Below, piece after piece: positions 27,620-37,056 of a stretch of 64,000 bases of DNA. This DNA comes from Pseudomonadota bacterium (GTDB lineage: Bacteria; Pseudomonadota; Alphaproteobacteria; Rhodobacterales; Rhodobacteraceae), in NCBI GenBank assembly GCA_963205235.1, contig CAUJIP010000049.1, positions 1 to 64,000 on the forward strand. Direction: 5' to 3'. Under the pieces are notes generated by a model, which worked only from the letters and a program-made list of their open reading frames with translations, was not told where the DNA came from and searched no databases. A program made the translations under genes and the position numbers. The stretch's first letter is position 1; each line of letters starts with the position of its first letter.

Positions 27620-30043
27620 ATGAAAACCCATGCGCGTGTGGTGGTGATCGGCGGCGGCGTTGTCGGCTGTTCGGTCTTGTATCACCTGACGAAACTCGGC
27701 TGGTCCGATGTCATGCTGATCGAGCGGTCGGAACTGACCTCAGGGTCGACCTGGCACGCGGCCGGCGGGTTCCATACGATCAACGGCGACACCAACATGG
27801 CCGCCCTGCAGGGCTATACGATCCGCCTTTACAAAGAGCTTGAGGCGATCACCGGCATGTCCTGCGGCCTGCACCATGTGGGCGGCGTGACGCTTGCCGA
27901 CAATGTGGAGCGGTTCGAGCAGCTGAAGGCGGAACGCGCCAAGCATCGTTACATGGGGCTGGATACCGAGATTCTGACTCCGGCGGAAATCGACAAGCTG
28001 ACGGACGGGCTGGTGAACACCAAGGGCATTCTGGGCGGGCTTTACGACCCGCTGGATGGCCACCTTGACCCGTCGGGCACCACCCACGCCTATGCCAAGG
28101 CCGCGCGGATGGCGGGGGCGGAAATCGTTCTGCACAACCGGGTGCTGGAGACCAACCAGCGCGCCGATGGTGGCTGGGACGTGGTGACCGAAAAAGGCAC
28201 CGTCACCTGCGAGCATCTGGTGAACGCGGGCGGCCTTTGGGCGCGCGAGATTGGCGCGATGGCCGGGGTCTACCTTCCGCTCCTGCCGATGGCGCACCAG
28301 TATATCGTCACCGACGACATCCCCGAAATCATGGACATCCTGAAATCAGGCCGCGAATTCCCCCATGTGATGGATCCGGGCGGCGAGTTCTATCTGCGCC
28401 AGGAAGGCCGGGGCATGTGCATCGGCTTTTACGAAAAGCCCTGCGAGCCCTGGGCCGTCGACGGCACGCCGTGGAACTTTGGCCATGAGCTTCTGAACGA
28501 GCAGTTCGAGAAGATCGAGGACAGCGTCAACTTTGCCTATCGCCGCGTGCCCGTTCTGGAACGCTCGGGCGTCAAGCGGGTGATCCATGGGCCCTTCACC
28601 TTTGCCCCCGATGGCAACCCGCTTATCGGGCCGGTGCAGGGTCTGCGCAACTATTGGTCGGCTTGTGCGGTCATGGCCGGGTTCTCTCAGGGCGGCGGCA
28701 TGGGTCTGGCCCTTGCCCAGTGGATGATCCATGGCGAGGTCGAGCGTGACCCGCGCGGCTTTGACGTTTCCCGCTTCGGCACCTGGACCAGCCCCGGCTA
28801 TACCGTGCCGAAGGTGATCGAGAACTATCAGATGCGCTTCAGCGTCGGTTACCCGAACGAGGAACGCCCCGCCGCCCGCCCCTTCCGCACCACGCCGATG
28901 TATGACACCCACGACAAGCTGGGTGCCGTCTGGGGCCAGCAATACGGGCTGGAAGTGCCGAACTACTATGCCCTGCCGGGCGAGCCCCGCTATGAAACCC
29001 CGACCTTCAAGCGGTCGAATGCCTGGGAGGCGACCAAACAGGAAGTCCACGCCGTCCGCGAAGGCGTGGGCATCAACGAGTTGCAGAACTTTGGCAAGTA
29101 TCTGGTCAAAGGCCCGAATGCCCGCGCCTGGCTGGACAAGATCATGGCAGGCCGGATTCCGAAACAGGGCCGGTTGTCACTGACCCCGATGCTGGCCCAT
29201 TCCGGCAAGATCATCGGCGATTTCACCGTGTCCTGCCTGTCGGAAACCGAATTCCAGCTGACCGCGAGCTACGGTGCGCAGGGCTGGCATTCCCGCTGGT
29301 TCGAACACAACCCGATGGACGGCGTCACCGTCGAAAACATCTCGGACAGCCGCACCGGGTTCACCATCGCCGGCCCGAAATCGCGGGAACTTCTGGCCCG
29401 CGTGACCCGGTCCGATGTCAGTGCCGAGGCATTCAAGTTCATGGATGTGCGCAAGATGACTGTCGGCATGGCCAACTGCATCGTGCAGCGCGTGAGCTAC
29501 ACCGCCGACCTTGGCTTTGAAATCTTCTGCGACCACATGTCGGTCCGCCAGCTTTGGGACACGCTTTGGGCCGCAGGTCAGGACTTCGGCATCCGCCCCT
29601 TCGGGATGCGGGCGATGATGTCCTTGCGCCTGGACAAATGGTTCGGGTCCTGGAGCCGCGAGTTCAGCCCCGACTACACGCCTGCGGAAACGGGTCTGGA
29701 CAAGTTCATCGCCTGGAACAAACCCGCCGACTGGATCGGCAAGGCCGCCGCGACGAAGGAAAAGGCCGCAGGCCCAAGCCGCAAGCTGGTGCCGATCGTG
29801 GTGGATGCCGATGATGCGGACGTTGTGGCTTGGGAACCTGTCTGGCTGGACGGCAAGGTCGTCGGCTGGTGCACCTCGGGCGGCTACAGCTTCTGGACCG
29901 GCCTGTCGGTCGCCCAGTGCTTTGTTCCCGCCGACCGGGCAGAAGACGGGCTGGAGCTGGAGGTTGAAATCCTTGGCCAGCGCCGCAAGGCCCGCGTTCA
30001 CATGGCCCCGATCTGGGATGACGGGGGCCGGATGCGCGCCTGA
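27620..30043 (+). CDS. FAD-dependent oxidoreductase fused to GcvT domain (dimethylglycine/sarcosine dehydrogenase class)
   Basis: 807 aa. N-terminal DAO-type FAD domain: VVIGGGVVGCSVLYHL (8-23), then SGSTWHAAG (41-49), whose His46 aligns with the covalent flavin-bearing histidine of dimethylglycine and sarcosine dehydrogenases. The C-terminal half (about 430-800) is a tetrahydrofolate-binding GCV_T domain (AGPKSRELL, DLGFEIFCDH, FGMRAMMSLRLDKWFGSW). The class removes an N-methyl group and passes it to folate. Start chosen at 27620 with GGGAGA upstream. It follows the ABC transporter and probably shares its regulator. The exact substrate is not proven. Confidence 0.88.
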   Translation: MKTHARVVVIGGGVVGCSVLYHLTKLGWSDVMLIERSELTSGSTWHAAGGFHTINGDTNMAALQGYTIRLYKELEAITGMSCGLHHVGGVTLADNVERFEQLKAERAKHRYMGLDTEILTPAEIDKLTDGLVNTKGILGGLYDPLDGHLDPSGTTHAYAKAARMAGAEIVLHNRVLETNQRADGGWDVVTEKGTVTCEHLVNAGGLWAREIGAMAGVYLPLLPMAHQYIVTDDIPEIMDILKSGREFPHVMDPGGEFYLRQEGRGMCIGFYEKPCEPWAVDGTPWNFGHELLNEQFEKIEDSVNFAYRRVPVLERSGVKRVIHGPFTFAPDGNPLIGPVQGLRNYWSACAVMAGFSQGGGMGLALAQWMIHGEVERDPRGFDVSRFGTWTSPGYTVPKVIENYQMRFSVGYPNEERPAARPFRTTPMYDTHDKLGAVWGQQYGLEVPNYYALPGEPRYETPTFKRSNAWEATKQEVHAVREGVGINELQNFGKYLVKGPNARAWLDKIMAGRIPKQGRLSLTPMLAHSGKIIGDFTVSCLSETEFQLTASYGAQGWHSRWFEHNPMDGVTVENISDSRTGFTIAGPKSRELLARVTRSDVSAEAFKFMDVRKMTVGMANCIVQRVSYTADLGFEIFCDHMSVRQLWDTLWAAGQDFGIRPFGMRAMMSLRLDKWFGSWSREFSPDYTPAETGLDKFIAWNKPADWIGKAAATKEKAAGPSRKLVPIVVDADDADVVAWEPVWLDGKVVGWCTSGGYSFWTGLSVAQCFVPADRAEDGLELEVEILGQRRKARVHMAPIWDDGGRMRA

Positions 30044-30056
30044 TCTGAAAAGGATG

Positions 30057-30080
30057 CGGGGGGCAGACAGCCCCCCGTTT
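30057..30080 (+). terminator. Terminator of the FAD/GcvT gene
   Basis: Stem CGGGGGGC / GCCCCCCG (30057-30064, 30070-30077), 5-base loop, followed by TTTC. Short U tract, so efficiency may be moderate and readthrough into the next gene possible. Confidence 0.6.
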
Positions 30081-30098
30081 CACATGGCATCAACGGGC

Positions 30099-30686
30099 AT
30101 GATGCCACATCTGCTGATTCTTGCGGCGGGGACTTCGACCCGGATGGGCGGGCTGGACAAGCTTTTGCTGCCGGTCGCAGGTGCACCGCTTCTTGCCCAT
30201 GTCACCCGAACGGCGCTTGCCACCGGGTTGCCGGTGACCGTGGTGCTTCCCCCGGATCGTCCCTTGCGTCAGGCGGCCCTTGCCGGATTTCCCGTTCATA
30301 TCCTGACTTTGGAAGCAGCCGGTAGAATGGGGGCAAGTCTGGCCGCCGGGGTTGCCACACTCCCCAATGCCGCCTCGGTAATCGTTCTGCTGGCAGACAT
30401 GCCCGAGATTGCCGCGCAAGACATCGAACGCTTTCTTGCGGAATGGAAACTTCAACCAGATCATATACTTCGGGCCACGGATGAACACGGGACCCCCGGT
30501 CATCCCGTCGGTTTTCCGGCATGGGCGCGGCCAGAGCTTCTTGAACTGACCGGAGATCAGGGCGCGCGGCAGGTTCTGTTGCGGCACGCCGACCGCCTGC
30601 ACAGTCTGGCGCTGCAAGGCAGTCGTGCCGTCATCGATATCGACACGCCCGAAGACTGGCAGAAATGGCAGGGCCGGGCACCCTGA
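30099..30686 (+). CDS. MobA/MocA-like nucleotidyltransferase
   Basis: 195 aa. Starts MMPHLLILAAGTSTRMGGLDKLLLPVAG, the nucleotide-binding LxxGxSxRMGxxK signature of NTP_transf_3 enzymes that include molybdenum-cofactor cytidylyl- and guanylyltransferases. LLADMPEI supplies the metal-binding Asp. GHPVGFPAW is typical of the MocA/MobA-like subgroup. Starts at 30084 or 30102 are possible because no clear ribosome site is present. It lies behind the FAD/GcvT gene, and no molybdoenzyme is nearby. Confidence 0.78.
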   Translation: MMPHLLILAAGTSTRMGGLDKLLLPVAGAPLLAHVTRTALATGLPVTVVLPPDRPLRQAALAGFPVHILTLEAAGRMGASLAAGVATLPNAASVIVLLADMPEIAAQDIERFLAEWKLQPDHILRATDEHGTPGHPVGFPAWARPELLELTGDQGARQVLLRHADRLHSLALQGSRAVIDIDTPEDWQKWQGRAP

Positions 30687-30699
30687 CAGGCCCCGGCCC
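30671..30699. terminator. Hairpin at convergent gene ends
   Basis: GGGCCGGG (30671-30678) pairs with CCCGGCCC (30692-30699) across the stop of the nucleotidyltransferase gene, followed by an A+T-rich CAATTATT stretch. Likely terminator towards the RTX gene. Confidence 0.5.
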
Positions 30700-30722
30700 C
30701 AATTATTGCGCCCTTGATCCGC

Positions 30723-33700
30723 TTATTTCGAAAGCAGGACCCTGGCTTCATGCGCTTTCAGTGAGAGGCGAGCCGACGCATAGCCGTCCGCATCAACGCG
30801 CAGTTCGGGGAAGAGCGCCAGGATTTCATCCCTGACCTCATCATCCATCGCATTCAGCGACCGTTCGGCAGGCTGGAAGCTTTCCGTCCAGATACCGTCG
30901 GACAGCACGATTTCGTGCTGGTCGAAGAGAAGGTGAATATAGGTCACCCCTTCGGCAGGAAGGGCTCGTGTCGCCTCGACATGCCCAAGCAGATGCTTGG
31001 CGGGGACCAGAACCTCGGCCTCGCCGAACAGGATCTCGGCGCGCGGTCCCTCGATCAGGACACGGTGCTGCGGCGAGACGAGCATCGTGCGCTCTGGCCC
31101 ATCGCCCGCGAAGGCCCCCATCGCGATCCGCACCGGCTGCAGGTCCGGCTTGGCCTGAAGCTCGGCATAGGACAGCTTGCGTGCGCCGCTCCAGCGCAGC
31201 GGTTGCAGCCCGTTGTCGCGCGTCATCACCAGATCGCCTGCCTGCAGCGTTTCCACGGCAACGTCGCCCCGGTCGGTCGCAATCATCGTTCCCGGCGTGA
31301 AGCACAGAATGATCTGTTCGATTTCCGAGAACTGGATGGTCCCGATCAGGAACGGCGGAGTATGCGGTTGCCCTGCCTGATAGATGAAGATCGTCCCGGT
31401 CAGGTTTTCGGGATCAGTGTCTGTGTAGGTGACCTCGATCCGCGGATACCCGATCGCCGTCAGGTCGATCGTGTCATAGTCGGTGTCGATGTCCTGACCC
31501 GCGCCGGTCCCGCCTTCTTCGGCACCACCACCACCAAAGATGATGTCGTTGCCGACCGCGTCGACTTCACCTTCGAGGATCTGGAACAAGTCGTTCCCTG
31601 CCCCACCGCGCAGCGTATCGGTCCCGGCGTCGCCAAGGATCGTGTCATTGCCTGCGTCGCCGCTGACCGAGTCATTGTCCGCACCGCCGTAAAGCAGGTC
31701 ATCCTCGGTGCCGCCGGACATCGTGTCGTTTCCGGCATCGCCATACAGCGTATCGGCACCAGCGTCGCCCGAAGCCGAGTCATTCCCGGTTCCGCCATAG
31801 ACCAGATCGCTGTTGTCGCCACCGACCAGCGTGTCGTTGTCGGCATCACCGAAAAGCGTATCGTTGCCAGCCTCGCCATTCACCGAGTCGTTGCCGACCC
31901 CACCGTAAAGCACGTCATTGTCGACGCCACCCAACAGCGTGTCTTCGCCAACGCCACCCAGAATCGTGTCGTTACCAACGCCGCCGACGACCGAATCGTT
32001 GTCCAGGACCGTCTGAGTGGCATCAAACTTGATGTCCGAGACATAGATGAACTGGTTGGACGTATCGATGTTGTCATAGATGATCTCGATCCGGGAAACC
32101 GGCCCGGGAATCGTGACCAGAATCGAACCGTCAACCAGGTTTGGATCCGTGTTACCCCCACCTTCAACCGCCGTAATGGTTGCGCCGGTCCCAGAAGAGG
32201 TCGAAGCAATATCGGCCTGGCCTTCGGTAATGGTGACCGTGATCAGATTCCCATCCGCATCATAGGCGCGGATGATGATCCGGTCTTTCCACGTTTGCTC
32301 GTCGATGTCCGAGATCCGGAACTGGACGTTGGTAACCTCATCCGCCATTCCCGACCCGGGAACCGAGGAGAAATCGATGTCAAGCTGGGTCGGGTCGCCG
32401 TTGTTGCTGCGGTTCAGGTAGCCAGCGGACGTAGTCGAGAAGGTTTCACCGGGCGCCGTATAGATCGCCGCGCCCGTCTCCGATGTGAAGGCCGAGAAGT
32501 TCTGACCCGGTGTCAGCGTCATGCCGACGTTGATGCCGCCCGTGTCCTGAGTCGCCCCACCGGCAAGGTTGGTGTTGTTGCCAAATGCGCTCCAGTTGAA
32601 ATCCAGTGGCACAGTTGTGGTGCCGGGATCCGTCGCCGGACCTGCAACGATGGAATCGTCGCCGCTGCCGCCATCGATCGTGTCGTTGCCCGACCCGCCG
32701 TCAATGACGTCGTTTTCCGTGCCACCCGAGATTGAATCATTGCCAGTGCCACCAGAGATCGTGTCGATCCCGGCACCGCCGATCAGGGTATCGTTGCCCG
32801 CGCCGCCGCTGATCGTATCGGCCCCATCAGCGCCATCGATCACGTTGTTCCCGGCATCACCAACCAGCGTGTCGCCATTGCTGGAGCCGATCAGGTTCTC
32901 GATCCCCGCAAGCGTGTCGCCAGCCGCATCACCGCCGGTGTTGCCCGAAGCGTTGATCGTGACGTTGACGCCTGCGCCAGAGCCGGAATAGTCGGCCGTA
33001 TCGGTCCCAGCTCCGCCGTCAAGCGTGTCGCCGTCAGCGCCGCCCACCAAGACGTCGTTGCCGGCATCGCCCGACATGTTGTCGGTACCAGCATCTCCGT
33101 AAAGCGTGTCGTTTTCGGTTCCGCCCTGCAAGCGGTCGGCGGCAAGACCACCGTAAAGCACGTCATTGCCTGCGCTACCTTGCACAGTGTCGGCATCGGC
33201 ATCGCCAAACAGAACGTCATCGCCAGCGTCGCCGACCAGACTGTCGATGCCCGCTCCGCCATAAAGCGTGTCGGCTTCGGTGCCCCCGAACAGATCATCA
33301 GCGTTGTCGCCGCCATAAAGCAGGTCGGCACCGGCGTCACCGTTAAGCGTATCGTCCTGGGTCCCGCCGTAAAGGGTATCGTCAGCGCCACCGCCCGAAA
33401 GAACGTCGGCATTCGCGCCACCGTCCAGCATGTTGGCGACTGTATCGCCAGTGATGTTATCCGAAAAGTTGGTCCCGATGATATGCTCGATACCGACGAG
33501 CGTGTCCCTATTCCTGGTGTTGAAGTCGGGCGGGTTTACCGTACCGCCTCCGCTAGAAAGCGTCAGACTGATGCCGCCGGTCGTCCCTTGCGAAAAATCA
33601 ACCGTATCCTGACCGCCCCCGCCATCCAGGACGTCGGCGTCAGGGTCACCAAACGCACCCGCGTAAAGCAAGTCGTTGCCGGTTCCACCGAAAAGCTGGT

Positions 33701-33983
33701 CACTGCCCAGGCCGCCATCCAGCGTATCATCCTCGGTCCCGCCGTAAAGCGTGTCCGCGACGTTGTCAGTTCCGCCGAAAAGCCGGTCGTTGCCCGCATC
33801 GCCATAGATCGTGTCGCTGGCGTTGCCGCCATAAAGCAGGTCATCGTCGTTACCGCCGTAGAGCGTATCGGACCCGGCCCCGGCATAGACGGTATCGTTC
33901 CCGGCGAGCATGTCATAGTAGTCGCTCGTCCCAACGGTATCGTTCGACGTATTCGCTGCGCCGTCGCCGTTAATCGTTGCCAT
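30723..33983 (-). CDS. RTX-repeat protein with C-terminal Hint domain
   Basis: 1086 aa and acidic. Residues 1-~460 and ~690-850 are calcium-binding RTX nonapeptide repeats ([11 protein letters not shown]-like, degenerate). Between them, ~460-690, lies a non-repetitive domain of beta character ([12 protein letters not shown]... to VSDIKFDA). A Hint_2 domain starts at Cys894 ([10 protein letters not shown]) and contains [10 protein letters not shown] and [17 protein letters not shown]. Hint domains can self-cleave next to the Cys. RTX proteins leave by type I secretion, but no hlyB/hlyD-type exporter is in the window and no classical signal peptide is seen. Function unknown. Confidence 0.86.
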   Translation of the reverse strand: MATINGDGAANTSNDTVGTSDYYDMLAGNDTVYAGAGSDTLYGGNDDDLLYGGNASDTIYGDAGNDRLFGGTDNVADTLYGGTEDDTLDGGLGSDQLFGGTGNDLLYAGAFGDPDADVLDGGGGQDTVDFSQGTTGGISLTLSSGGGTVNPPDFNTRNRDTLVGIEHIIGTNFSDNITGDTVANMLDGGANADVLSGGGADDTLYGGTQDDTLNGDAGADLLYGGDNADDLFGGTEADTLYGGAGIDSLVGDAGDDVLFGDADADTVQGSAGNDVLYGGLAADRLQGGTENDTLYGDAGTDNMSGDAGNDVLVGGADGDTLDGGAGTDTADYSGSGAGVNVTINASGNTGGDAAGDTLAGIENLIGSSNGDTLVGDAGNNVIDGADGADTISGGAGNDTLIGGAGIDTISGGTGNDSISGGTENDVIDGGSGNDTIDGGSGDDSIVAGPATDPGTTTVPLDFNWSAFGNNTNLAGGATQDTGGINVGMTLTPGQNFSAFTSETGAAIYTAPGETFSTTSAGYLNRSNNGDPTQLDIDFSSVPGSGMADEVTNVQFRISDIDEQTWKDRIIIRAYDADGNLITVTITEGQADIASTSSGTGATITAVEGGGNTDPNLVDGSILVTIPGPVSRIEIIYDNIDTSNQFIYVSDIKFDATQTVLDNDSVVGGVGNDTILGGVGEDTLLGGVDNDVLYGGVGNDSVNGEAGNDTLFGDADNDTLVGGDNSDLVYGGTGNDSASGDAGADTLYGDAGNDTMSGGTEDDLLYGGADNDSVSGDAGNDTILGDAGTDTLRGGAGNDLFQILEGEVDAVGNDIIFGGGGAEEGGTGAGQDIDTDYDTIDLTAIGYPRIEVTYTDTDPENLTGTIFIYQAGQPHTPPFLIGTIQFSEIEQIILCFTPGTMIATDRGDVAVETLQAGDLVMTRDNGLQPLRWSGARKLSYAELQAKPDLQPVRIAMGAFAGDGPERTMLVSPQHRVLIEGPRAEILFGEAEVLVPAKHLLGHVEATRALPAEGVTYIHLLFDQHEIVLSDGIWTESFQPAERSLNAMDDEVRDEILALFPELRVDADGYASARLSLKAHEARVLLSK

Positions 33984-34155
33984 CTGCTCAGTCCTCTGTC
34001 CGCGTCACACACCTACTTCCGCAACTTCGTGGCCTTTTCCAGACACGAAGGCGAAAGTTTCGGGCATTCTTTGTGCCATTCCAGCCCTATAAACTATTTC
34101 GACACTAATTGTCATCAATTTTGCAGCGAAAATCCCCTGCAGGTTGTTCGTCAGT

Positions 34156-34827
34156 TCACCGGGCATTTCGCACCATTTCCTGTGCCGTCACGGTGAGTCG
34201 CGCCGGGGCATACCCCGCTCGGCCCGCTGCAGTCTTCAACTCGGGGAACAGCTCGAAGATTTCCAACCGCTGCGCGTTGCCGATGCCGCCAAGGCTAAGG
34301 TCATCGGGCTGGAACGATTCGGTCCAGATGCCGTTGGCCAACACCACCTCGTGGCGGTCGCACATGAAGTGTATATATGTAGTGCCGCTTGACTGCACCG
34401 TATGCACCCCGGCAGTCGACAGGTGCTTTGCCGCGATCAGCACTTCACGCTCGCTGAACTTGATCGCGCTGCGGGCGTTCGCAACCAGAACCCGATGGTT
34501 GGGCGAGACCAGCATATCACGTTCCGGCAGGTCCTTGCCGAAAGAGCCCTGGCGGATGAAAACCGGCAGCAAATACGGGTCAGCCTGAAAGTCATGCAGA
34601 AAGAGCTGGGTCTTTCCAATCCAGCGAACCGGCTGAATGCCATCGTCGCGGGTTATGACTTGATCATTCAGCGAAAGATGCTCGACCGGGCATTCGCCAC
34701 GCAGGGTCGTGATCATTGTTCCGGGCGTGAAGCAAGGGGTCGCACGGGGAATAGTCGCGTGCCCGGCACCGAACAGGTCGTCCAAGCCCTGCAGCGCAAG
34801 TCCTTCGCTCGAATTGCTGGCGTACAT
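34156..34827 (-). CDS. Free-standing Hint-domain protein
   Basis: 223 aa. After a short leader, Cys32 begins [10 protein letters not shown], and the rest runs through MLVSPNHRVLV and [20 protein letters not shown]. It aligns closely over its whole length with the C-terminal Hint domain of the adjacent RTX protein, so the two are paralogues. The start at 34827 (ATG, GGGGGAAGG upstream) is preferred over a GTG at 34863. There is no RTX part and no signal peptide. Confidence 0.82.
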   Translation of the reverse strand: MYASNSSEGLALQGLDDLFGAGHATIPRATPCFTPGTMITTLRGECPVEHLSLNDQVITRDDGIQPVRWIGKTQLFLHDFQADPYLLPVFIRQGSFGKDLPERDMLVSPNHRVLVANARSAIKFSEREVLIAAKHLSTAGVHTVQSSGTTYIHFMCDRHEVVLANGIWTESFQPDDLSLGGIGNAQRLEIFELFPELKTAAGRAGYAPARLTVTAQEMVRNAR

Positions 34828-35286
34828 CGCCTTCCCCCAAACCCCGAAACCACTGGTGGCCACATGGCCAATGCCTTTCTAGCGCTTGGAAATCGCTTTC
34901 GGGAAGCAGGATTTCTGACCGCTTCAATTCAAACTGAGACGCTTTTCGCCCCAGACGTGCGGGAAGGGTCGTTAAGCATGGGTGCCGCCAAGCTCCTCAC
35001 GGTTCCGTGATTTCACCACGGCATCCTCAATGTCCGTTAACAACATGTTAAATATTGATTTTCTTTGGCAATCTGCCCGTCGCCGACCAAGTATCACACA
35101 TAGGTGCGATTGCGTCGGACAACTTAAAGTTGCTTCGTTCATCCGCAATAGATTCTGGCAGATTGGTAAACACCAATCATGGAATGTTTCAGAAGACGCG
35201 GATTTGGCGACAATAGGCCGGGAATGATGCTCAAATCAGATCCTCGCGACCGAATCGCGCTGCGTCCAACAGTCAAAAGGATGCTT
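34828..35286. other. 459-base gene-free, A+T-rich region between the Hint gene and tRNA-Leu
   Basis: No coding frame with convincing composition. It holds the presumed promoter region of the Hint gene on the minus strand, a CtrA-like box at 35037-35051 and several A+T-rich patches (ATGTTAAATATTGATTTTC). Nothing else could be identified. Confidence 0.6.
35037..35051. promoter_or_regulatory. CtrA-like binding site TTAA-N7-TTAA
   Basis: TTAACAACATGTTAA is an exact match to the CtrA consensus TTAA-N7-TTAA, and is itself nearly palindromic. CtrA controls motility, gene-transfer-agent and related genes in Rhodobacterales. It lies about 210 bases upstream of the Hint gene start on the minus strand. 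Confidence 0.45.
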
Positions 35287-35370
35287 TGGTGCCCGAGGCG
35301 AGACTCGAACTCGCAAGCCTTGCGGCGGAGGATTTTGAGTCCCCTGCGTCTACCATTCCACCACTCGGGC
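35287..35370 (-). tRNA. tRNA-Leu (anticodon CAA)
   Basis: Read on the minus strand it is an 84-nt cloverleaf. The acceptor stem is GCCCGAG / CTCGGGC, then discriminator A and an encoded CCA. The anticodon stem is GGGGA / TCCTC with loop CTCAAAA, giving anticodon CAA (reads UUG). A long variable arm of the class II type is present, and the T-arm contains GTTCGAGTC. No other tRNA is nearby. Confidence 0.95.
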
Positions 35371-35423
35371 CACCGAACGCGGGTTTAAAGCCAGAGCCCG
35401 GGCGCGTCAATCCGGGTTTGCTG

Positions 35424-36284
35424 TCAAAGATCCTCGGCCTGGAAGGTATCGCAATCGGCCAGCATCCCGGACCGAAGTCCGATCATGAACCACTTCGCCC
35501 GCTGCTCGGACGTGCCGTGGGTAAAGGTGTGCGGCATCGGGCGCTGGCCTGCGTTGCGCTGCAGGGTGTCGTCGCCGATCTGATGGGCAGCGTTCAGGGC
35601 TTCCTCGAAATCGCCCTTCTCGACCACACCCAGACTCTGCGCCGCTTCATGCGCCCATATCCCCGACAGGCAATCGGCCTGCAATTCGATCCGGACCGAG
35701 ATCGCGTTCGACTCTGCCTCGCTGACCTGCTGGCGGATTTCGTTGGCCTGCCCCAGAATCCCAAGTTCGTCCTGGACATGGTGGCCGATTTCATGGGCAA
35801 CCACATAGGCCGCCGCGAAATCGCCGCCCGCGCCAAGCCGGTCCCGTAGAGTGGTGAAGAAGCCGGTGTCGAGATACACCTTCTTGTCGCCGGGGCAGTA
35901 GAAGGGGCCCGTCGCCTCGGACGCGCCACCGCAGGGGGAAGGAGTGGCATCCTTGAACAGGACCAGCGTCGCGGGATGATAGGTCCGGCCTATCTGGGAT
36001 TTGAAGACGCGGGTCCAGATTTCCTCGGTATCGGCCAGCACGACCGAGACGAACTTGCCCTCTGCTTCGTCGGCTGCCGTCAGCTCGACCGGATGGCCAG
36101 ATCCGCCGCCGCCGTCAAGTCCGCCGGGTCCGAGAAGCTGGCTTGGGTCCACCCCCAAAAGCAGCGCCAGCAGGACGACGACGATCATCCCTGCCCCGCC
36201 GATCCCGCCTGCACGGGCCGCGCCGCCGCCGATGCGACGCCGATCCTCGATGTTGCTGCTTTCGCGCCGACCACGCCACTGCAT
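35424..36284 (-). CDS. Neutral zinc metallopeptidase (YpfJ family)
   Basis: 286 aa. An N-terminal cytoplasmic basic part and one transmembrane helix (about 28-46) are followed by a glycine-rich linker and a periplasmic peptidase domain with HEIGHH (164-169). FYCPGDKKVYLD and QADCLSGIWAHEA (third ligand region) complete the PF04228-type zinc peptidase. Physiological substrate unknown. Confidence 0.9.
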   Translation of the reverse strand: MQWRGRRESSNIEDRRRIGGGAARAGGIGGAGMIVVVLLALLLGVDPSQLLGPGGLDGGGGSGHPVELTAADEAEGKFVSVVLADTEEIWTRVFKSQIGRTYHPATLVLFKDATPSPCGGASEATGPFYCPGDKKVYLDTGFFTTLRDRLGAGGDFAAAYVVAHEIGHHVQDELGILGQANEIRQQVSEAESNAISVRIELQADCLSGIWAHEAAQSLGVVEKGDFEEALNAAHQIGDDTLQRNAGQRPMPHTFTHGTSEQRAKWFMIGLRSGMLADCDTFQAEDL

Positions 36285-36520
36285 GTGCCACCCCTTTACC
36301 GCGTCGAGCTGTCCACTGTGGACGATCGCCGTACCTCTTTACTTTTCAATGCCTTGGCCATTTTCATTCACGAATCCTTAAGATTCGACCATCGGCATTT
36401 CGGAACCCTAACCACTCATTCGCTACATCGAAAGCGCGAATGCTGGCCACCAAAGCGTGACTTCCCTCTTCCGCTGCCTAAGCCTATGGTCCGCCCGAAA
36501 ACGTTTTCCCGGAGCCCGCC

Positions 36521-36991
36521 ATGTCGCTGAACCGCACCACCCTGACCCTGATCGCAACACTTGGATCAGCGGCCCTTCTGGGCGGGGCCTTCGCGTTCCA
36601 GTATATCGGCGGTCTTGCCCCCTGCCAGCTGTGCCTGTGGCAGCGCTGGCCGCATGCCGCGGCGATCCTGATCGGGATCATCGCCTTGGCAACGGGATGG
36701 CGCGGGCTTGCCTGGATTGGGGCACTTGCTGCCCTGGCCACTGCCGGGATCGGAATTTTCCACGTTGGAGTCGAGCAGCAATGGTGGGAAGGTCTTGCCA
36801 CCTGCACCGCCGGGTCGATCTCGGGCATTTCGGCGTCTGACCTGCTGAACACGACCGTCGATATCGCCCCGGTCGTGCGTTGCGACGAGATCGCATGGCA
36901 GATGCTGGGCATATCGATGGCTGGCTGGAACGCGCTGGTGTCACTGGCGCTGGCAGTGGTCTGGGTCAAGGCGGCCCGGACGACCGCCTGA
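36521..36991 (+). CDS. dsbB: Disulfide bond formation protein B
   Basis: 156 aa with four transmembrane helices. It reoxidises DsbA using quinone. CQLC supplies the first cysteine pair (35 and 38), and Cys95 and Cys121 form the second. The CxxC-W-Q-R-W start is typical. No dsbA is nearby. The gene ends in a paired-hairpin element shared with dgt. Confidence 0.92.
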   Translation: MSLNRTTLTLIATLGSAALLGGAFAFQYIGGLAPCQLCLWQRWPHAAAILIGIIALATGWRGLAWIGALAALATAGIGIFHVGVEQQWWEGLATCTAGSISGISASDLLNTTVDIAPVVRCDEIAWQMLGISMAGWNALVSLALAVVWVKAARTTA

Positions 36992-37007
36992 CACCAAGGC
37001 CGGGAGC

Positions 37008-37056
37008 CAAGTTTCTTGAGGAAGAAACTTGTCAAATTCCTTGCTTAAGGAATTTG
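37008..37056. terminator. Paired-hairpin element at convergent gene ends, copy 1
   Basis: Two perfect 10-bp hairpins in series. CAAGTTTCTT / AAGAAACTTG (37008-37017, 37022-37031, loop GAGG) is followed by CAAATTCCTT / AAGGAATTTG (37033-37042, 37047-37056, loop GCTT). It separates dsbB and dgt, and the second overlaps the last codons of dgt. A diverged copy is at 49898-49944. Confidence 0.75.

Noticed and set aside
30915-32735. Long 606-codon open frame on the plus strand opposite the RTX gene
   Set aside because: Mirror of the RTX gene: high G+C and repeat coding leave few antisense stops. It has no start context or recognisable domain.
31460-33980. Array of short G+C-rich DNA repeats resembling a repeat or CRISPR-like array
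   Set aside because: The periodicity is explained by the coding of RTX nonapeptides in the minus-strand gene. Spacers are not unique sequences and repeats are degenerate.
36371-36387. CGAATC-CTTAA-GATTCG inverted repeat upstream of dsbB
   Set aside because: Consistent with two GANTC (CcrM) sites by chance. No regulator or second copy supports an operator.
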